Source of the DNA: Gnetum montanum
Taxonomy: Eukaryota; Streptophyta; Gnetopsida; Gnetales; Gnetaceae
Assembly (NCBI GenBank): GCA_015680685.1
Contig: MNCI01035092.1
Coordinates: forward strand, 246,658-310,657
Length of the DNA: 64,000 nt
Direction of reading: 5' to 3'
Position numbers and translations under genes: made by a program. This document shows, piece after piece, positions 59,464 through 64,000 of this stretch (position 1 is its first letter; every line of letters starts with the position of its first letter). The notes under the pieces are model-generated. The model was given only the letters and a program-made list of their open reading frames with translations, had not been told where the DNA came from and made no database searches.

Positions 59464-59473
59464 GGCTGCCATA

Positions 59474-59674
59474 ATGGGTCGGATTTCCCTCATAATGTAC
59501 ACACCATCTAACCTACCCCACTATGCTTCCTATAATCAAGTGTATGACCAACGATTTCTCTACCTAGCCACCATACCACCAATAAAGACCCAATGGCTGG
59601 GGCATGAAGGATTCCTAACATTTCATACATGCATGGATCGTATTCATCCACTTATTGATCCTAGCCATGACTAA
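59474..59674 (+). pseudogene. E4 Gag C-terminal extension, other frame
   Basis: A 66-codon open frame (MGRISLIMYTPSNLPHYASY ... DPSHD) follows gag by about 10 bp in another frame and ends with TAA at 59,672. I do not recognise it. It occupies the position where protease would begin. It could be the natural end of a pol-less Gag after a one-base indel. Confidence 0.4.
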
Positions 59675-61704
59675 ATGTTTAGTCATGGGGGTCACCCCCC
59701 ATTCTAATTTCTAGGATTCTTAAGTGTTATTTTGTCTTTTTTTTTACGATTCTTTGTCATTTCTATATTTCTTTTACTTTTTCTAATTGTTGTTTTCAAT
59801 TTTCCGTTGTAATCTTGACTGTGAATAAGTTGATCATGTTGCCCATTAAGGTGAGGTTTTTCTCTATGTTACCTAGTCATAAAGAACTGATTATTCGAAC
59901 ATTGAAACCACAACATCCTTCCACCTATTCCATTAATAAGAGGTTCGTGCTCTGGTCACAATGGTAATCTTTTTCATCATTCAACTATAAATAATTTGAT
60001 AATCATTGTGTCTAGAAAGACAAGTGAAGGACCAAGGTGGAATGATAAGGGTATGACATCAAGGGGATTCGTAGATTCTCTTTGGATACTTCCATATGTT
60101 CTATCATGTTGCCGAGGTTGTAACTATATCCTTGTAGATCTAATGAAAAATGGAAGTAAGAGCAACTCAAAATGGCACTTAAAAAAGAAAGCTTATGTGG
60201 GTCCCACTGGAAAGACATGTACCCATGCTTCAAGGTAGGTGACTTCATAGAGCTAAAAAAAAGAAGGAAAGAGAAGAAAAAGAAAAAAAAGACAGAAGAA
60301 AACACAAAAGAATGAAGAAGAAAGAAAGATAGTGAGCCATTATGACACTCCTCTCTTGCTCCTCCCTTGAACAAAACACCAAGTGATGTTACTCCTTGCA
60401 ACTCTGTTAGGCTTATGGTTGTTTGTCGATTGGATGAAGTGATGTGATGTCACTGCAATGTGGTATGGATTTAGTCTAGAACTTGGAAAGCTAGACACAT
60501 GGTTATTTAACCACTAATAAAACACAAGATTCTATTGTGACCATCATTAGAAACCTCATGTCCTGATTTCTGCAATTCCTTCTATAGTCCATCTCATCTT
60601 GTTGTCTGAGTGTTCATAACTTTTGGTTGGTGTAATGTAGAGTTATTATCTCAACTTGGTGGTTTTAACATGTGTATTTTGTTCACAGGTATATGTTGCA
60701 TTCAACTTCTCTAGTGCCCATGAACATTAGAGGTGTGGTTCCACAAGGGAATCATAGGCTAGAGCTTGCTTTAGGGAGGACCCACTTGTGTAACTTGTTC
60801 CTGTTGCACATGACACATTATTTTACACCCTCCGACTGCTCACCTAAGGAAACTATCCTTTCCCTTAATCAATCATTCCTCAACAAGTATTATACAACCT
60901 TTGTCCTAGCTCCTTTTCACAAATTTTTATATATGACTCCACCATGACACACTTCTGGTGCCTCAAAATTAATTTTCTAAATACCCCAAACCTTCCAATT
61001 TAATCTCTAATCCTTCATTAAATATCAAAAATTTATTATTCCCACTTAGTCCCTGCGTTCAATGCATGTTGGTAGGGATGTGATATCACATCCAACCCAA
61101 TACCGAGTATGCGATATCGGGTCTCCCCTACCTATATATACTAACAACCCTACCTACTTTGAGTTCATTTCTTTCATTTGACACTAGGGGAGTTCTTGAA
61201 ATTTTCCTTTACGACTTAGAGCTTTACATCTCCATCTTCCAAGCACAATATCTCACCCCCTAACATTTTGATTTCAATTCTGTTTGATCCTAGTTGAACC
61301 CAGAGTGTTCCACTTAGTCATGGGCAGGGGGGTGGGGTGTGGGGGATACTATAGTAGGAAGTGTGCATACTTTTTCTGAAATTTGCTATCATATGAAGGA
61401 TATCATAGGGGTAAGAAATTCAATGTTTACCAAAGAAACATTTTGTGTTTAAATGCCAAGTTAATTTTCATTAATTACCTAGGCCACCCAAATGATTGTA
61501 AGTGTCACATGTACAGAAAATGATGAAACCCAATGATGTAAGGTCAACAATAACACCTTTTGGAGACACATCTTGGAAATATGTCTAAGTCTAAAAATCA
61601 CACTACACAATTATGGACTATTAATTAAGGCAATGAGTAAGGTATGAATTGATAAAAATTTCTCTACACAACCGTAGTAACAATTGATTTTTGTGTCATT
61701 AGAG
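59675..61704 (+). other. E4 spacer and ORF3 leader
   Basis: It aligns with the E1/E2 post-integrase spacer (ATGACATCAAGGGGATTCG near 60,054; GAAAGACATGTACCCATGCT near 60,212). After the internal promoter candidate come GATCCTAG, CTTAGTCATGGGC and a G-rich run (61,323-61,350), then AT-rich DNA ending in the acceptor-like TGTCATTAG before ATG at 61,705. No gene. The minus-strand frame at 60,012-60,401 arises from an A-rich tract. Confidence 0.55.
61079..61140 (+). promoter_or_regulatory. E4 internal promoter candidate before ORF3
   Basis: GATATCACATCC ... ATACCGAGTATGCGATATC (61,082-61,119) is followed by TATATATA at 61,133-61,140. The U3 of the E4 LTR has AATATCGAGTACGGATATTG and ACGCGATATC before its own TATA. 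Spacing from the last palindrome to TATA is about 12 bp here and 16 bp in the LTR. Confidence 0.6.
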
Positions 61705-64000
61705 ATGGCCCCAAAAAGAGAAGATCGAGCAGGACCTTCCTAAGGAGTAGCTGAACACCCAAGAGGAGGCAGAGGCTAGGAACCTCACATAGAACATGCA
61801 AAGTAGGAAGCATGCTCATTCAGCATCCATCAAGAAACCCTTGCAACAGTGCAATCTGGCCACGTGGAAGGTGGTAAAGTTAGAGCCCCAAAACTAGGGC
61901 AACATCTCACATTGTCCCTTGAATGTCTCCAAGCCATTTAGAAGAAGTCCACCTTCGCAACTATGATCATAGAGTTCAATTTTGGGCCTTTCACTAAGTT
62001 TGCCCTTGAACCAATGAAGACTCAACTTAAGGCATCTCCACTATGGTCCATTCTCTTGAAAAGTAGTGATTGGTATTTGGGTGAAACATACCAATTCTAG
62101 CATGGCAAGGAGAAAGGCACCATTGCCAATGTAGGTGGCATTTCTATTGATTTCTCTGCAAAGGCCATTGCAAAGGTTCTGAAACAAAGGATCAAAGGTT
62201 GCTCATCTGTCCACTTGCTCGAACGCAAACATAAGACAATTATGGTTGAAATGTACTTATGAAAAAGAAAATAAAGTTTATGGAGAATTAACCTTGAAAG
62301 AGAGGATTTACTTTAAGATTGGCACTTATCACATTTTCCCCACCAAAGGTTTAAACAAATTATCTACTTATGTGGTGTGAGGCAATGCAATTTTGATGGA
62401 AAAATTTAATGCAAATCTACCCCATTTATATTTGATGGAAATATTAAGGCAATTCAAAGAAAGGAAGACAAGGAAGCTTACCTTACCTTTCCTTTGTCTC
62501 ATTAGGAAGTTGTGTAGACATGCTAGAATTTTGGGTTATACGAATGATATTCTTAGAAAAGCCAAAAATGCTTCATATGCTAAACTACTCAAACTGTCAG
62601 TGCCAAGGAGAGACATTGGTGATCAATTAGAGTAAGAGGAAGAGTGAACGATTGGGCCCACTATGCCTCAAATGGCAGGGCCTAGCCAACAACAGGAAGC
62701 AGGGCCTAGCACACAACCCACAAGCTAGCAAGTCCAACAATTGCCACCGCTGCAACAAGACTATTGACTGTCCATCAATCACCTCCGAACAATCACTGAG
62801 ATAGTTAGTTGGGGGAGTTATGATGTCAAAAATTTATTCAAGATCATTGATGATGTTATGCAACCCACTGTTTCGACTAACCTTGCGAGTGGACACATTT
62901 CATTGATTTTAGGAGGAGAGTCCCAGTGGTCTTAGCAAATCTCTAGGAATCTCGCATCCTTCCAAGTTAGATTAGAAACTGGTGAAGGTGCCATGGTTGT
63001 GGTCATGCAGCACCAGGATGCGACAAGTGTAGCAGAGGTGGTCATAGACCACATCAAAAAATCTTTTAATGTCCTTGTTGTGCCATCAGCAGATTTCATG
63101 AGACCACATGATGCTCAAGTTTTGGCCAATTCCTCAATGACTCCTGTAGAACATGAGGATGTTTTGGATCGCTTGTTGCAAACAAGACAAGTCATGACTT
63201 CCTTGTTTGACATCTCCCAAGATGTCATAGCAGCACAATTAGACCTCATTTCAACCAAAGGAAAATTGGTCATGGCTGAAGTTAGGGCCGAGTAGGTAGA
63301 AGTAGAGCTACAAAGACTGTGAGAATAGCTCGTCACCCTACAAGCTGAACAAAGGGATCCCTCCCAATTCATCAAAGCTGACCAATTGGATGTTTTCATA
63401 ACTGAGTAACTGAATAAATTTTTGGAAGAAAATAAAAAGGTGGCAAGGGAGAAAGAACAAGCTGATTGGGATGCTTCCAAGGCACANAACTAATTATTCC
63501 CGCATTTTTTGGAAACTTTCTTCGAGAACATTTTTCTATTTCTCAACTGTCATCAACTGAAGATTTTTAGTAGCAAGTTGTTTATTCTCCTCCTGTAAGG
63601 CCTTGAGAGCTTTAGCATGTGNAATAATTAGTTTGGGTCAACCAAGATATGAATCACTTGGCCAAGGAAAATAGAACCCTCTCCATGGAGGAAGTCCAGA
63701 CTATCTATCAAAAGATAGCAATATAAATAAGTGCATTGCAAAATGAGGCCAAGAAGTATAAGAAGTTAAAAGAGCACTTCCGTGATCATGTGGGGATGTA
63801 CAAAGAAATCATCAAAAAGAGATCTGTATGGCTAAGGCTCACATTAACTCTTTTAGTGCTCAACACACTGATTGACGAGTCATACTAAATACATATGCCT
63901 TTGCCCACCAAGTAGAACTGAAAAGCCAGGACCTGCAAATTTAGGACTTAACTAAGTACATGGAGTGGCAAATCTGTGATATGCCAACTTAGCCATGTTA
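61705..64000 (+). pseudogene. E4 ORF3, runs off the window
   Basis: Starts MAPKREDRAGPS at 61,705. The globular part aligns with E1 ORF3 (FNFGPFTKFALEP, SPLWSILLKSSDW, GISIDFSAKAIAKVL, RIYFKIGTYHIFPTKGL, then the open 62,393-62,635 stretch with LTLPFLCLIRKLCRHARI). A Gln/Pro linker (QMAGPSQQQEAGPS) follows, then coiled coil: 62,993-63,295 is open (MVVVMQHQDATSVAEVVIDH, matching LVMQHQGQETMAEVVVDYV in E1). At 63,488-63,621 the plus strand makes no sense, while the minus strand encodes coiled coil in the correct phase, so that piece is reversed. The coiled coil resumes to about 63,890. Stops are moderate in number. Confidence 0.72.
63487..63622. other. Reversed 134-bp segment between two Ns
   Basis: Ns at 63,487 and 63,622 bracket a segment that is antisense to ORF3. 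Its ends overlap the flanks when reversed (CACA on the left, AATAATTAGTT on the right), and the reading frame then continues without a phase change. This looks like a small contig scaffolded in the wrong orientation. Confidence 0.85.

Larger units (their letters stand above)
56270..64000 (+). mobile_element. E4: pol-less gypsy derivative with gag and ORF3 (continues past window)
   Basis: 5' LTR, PBS, a nearly continuous gag frame, then the post-integrase spacer and ORF3, with no trace of PR, RT, RH or IN between 59,463 and 59,700. Gag and ORF3 are diverged from E1-E3 but alignable. The 3' LTR is beyond the window. The left flank is AAATT (56,265-56,269). It resembles a TR-GAG-like, non-autonomous element that would need pol from a relative. 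Confidence 0.82.

Noticed and set aside
60012-60401. 129-codon minus-strand frame with a Phe/Ser-rich hydrophobic run
   Set aside because: It arises from a GA-rich tract (60,250-60,330) in the E4 spacer, with no start context or family signature.

Overview
The window looks like intergenic DNA from a large, repeat-choked seed-plant genome. A gymnosperm, probably a conifer, is my guess, but nothing here fixes the species. I see no intact host gene. Almost everything is layered, decayed LTR retrotransposons of the Ty3/gypsy Athila/Tat type, full of in-frame stops, mostly where a Gln, Trp or Arg codon is expected. Two remnants of ordinary plant genes (a PPR fragment and an LRR receptor-like fragment) and one decayed multi-exon gene of unknown family also survive.

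Layout. 1-2,009: PPR and LRR pseudogene fragments. 2,010-3,020: dispersed repeat R1 with a ~556-bp solo-LTR-like insertion (S2). 4,100-7,584 (minus): RT, RNase H, second RNase H and integrase of a Tat-type element. 7,585-30,422: a block that appears to split that element, flanked by the 8-bp direct repeat AGGTAGGT. It holds a 10-bp-period minisatellite, a ~190-bp tandem array and a broken multi-exon gene. A 12-kb element (E1, 9,700-21,709) sits in the array, and a 1.55-kb solo LTR (S1a) sits in an exon of the gene. 30,440-33,600 (minus): gag and protease, probably the missing front half of the Tat element. 34,380-44,148: element E2, with LTRs, gag and pol. 44,795-45,240: second R1 copy. 45,530-54,995 (minus): element E3, with 5' LTR, gag and pol, interrupted by a second S1 solo LTR (S1b, 50,519-52,096). 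54,997-55,455: second S2 copy. 56,270 to the window end: element E4, with 5' LTR, gag, no pol, and a large third ORF.

E1, E2 and E3 share one gag-PR-RT-RH-IN plan, an atypical gag zinc knuckle and a primer-binding site resembling the tRNA-Asp complement. E1 and E4 also carry a long extra ORF (ORF3) between pol (or gag, in E4) and the 3' LTR. The copies are diverged but alignable: an N-terminal globular domain followed by a long coiled coil. Upstream of ORF3, each element has a TATA box preceded by the same palindromic motif that fills its own very short U3. That motif is TACATCGACAAGGC-like in E1 and GATATCGxG-like in E4. This suggests a private second promoter for ORF3 that tracks the LTR promoter, and it is the most interesting signal here.

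Assembly problems are visible. A 134-bp piece at 63,488-63,621 between two Ns is in reverse orientation relative to the ORF. A 58-bp sequence is duplicated across the N at 45,961. The Ns at 21,369 and 54,996 also sit at sequence discontinuities.
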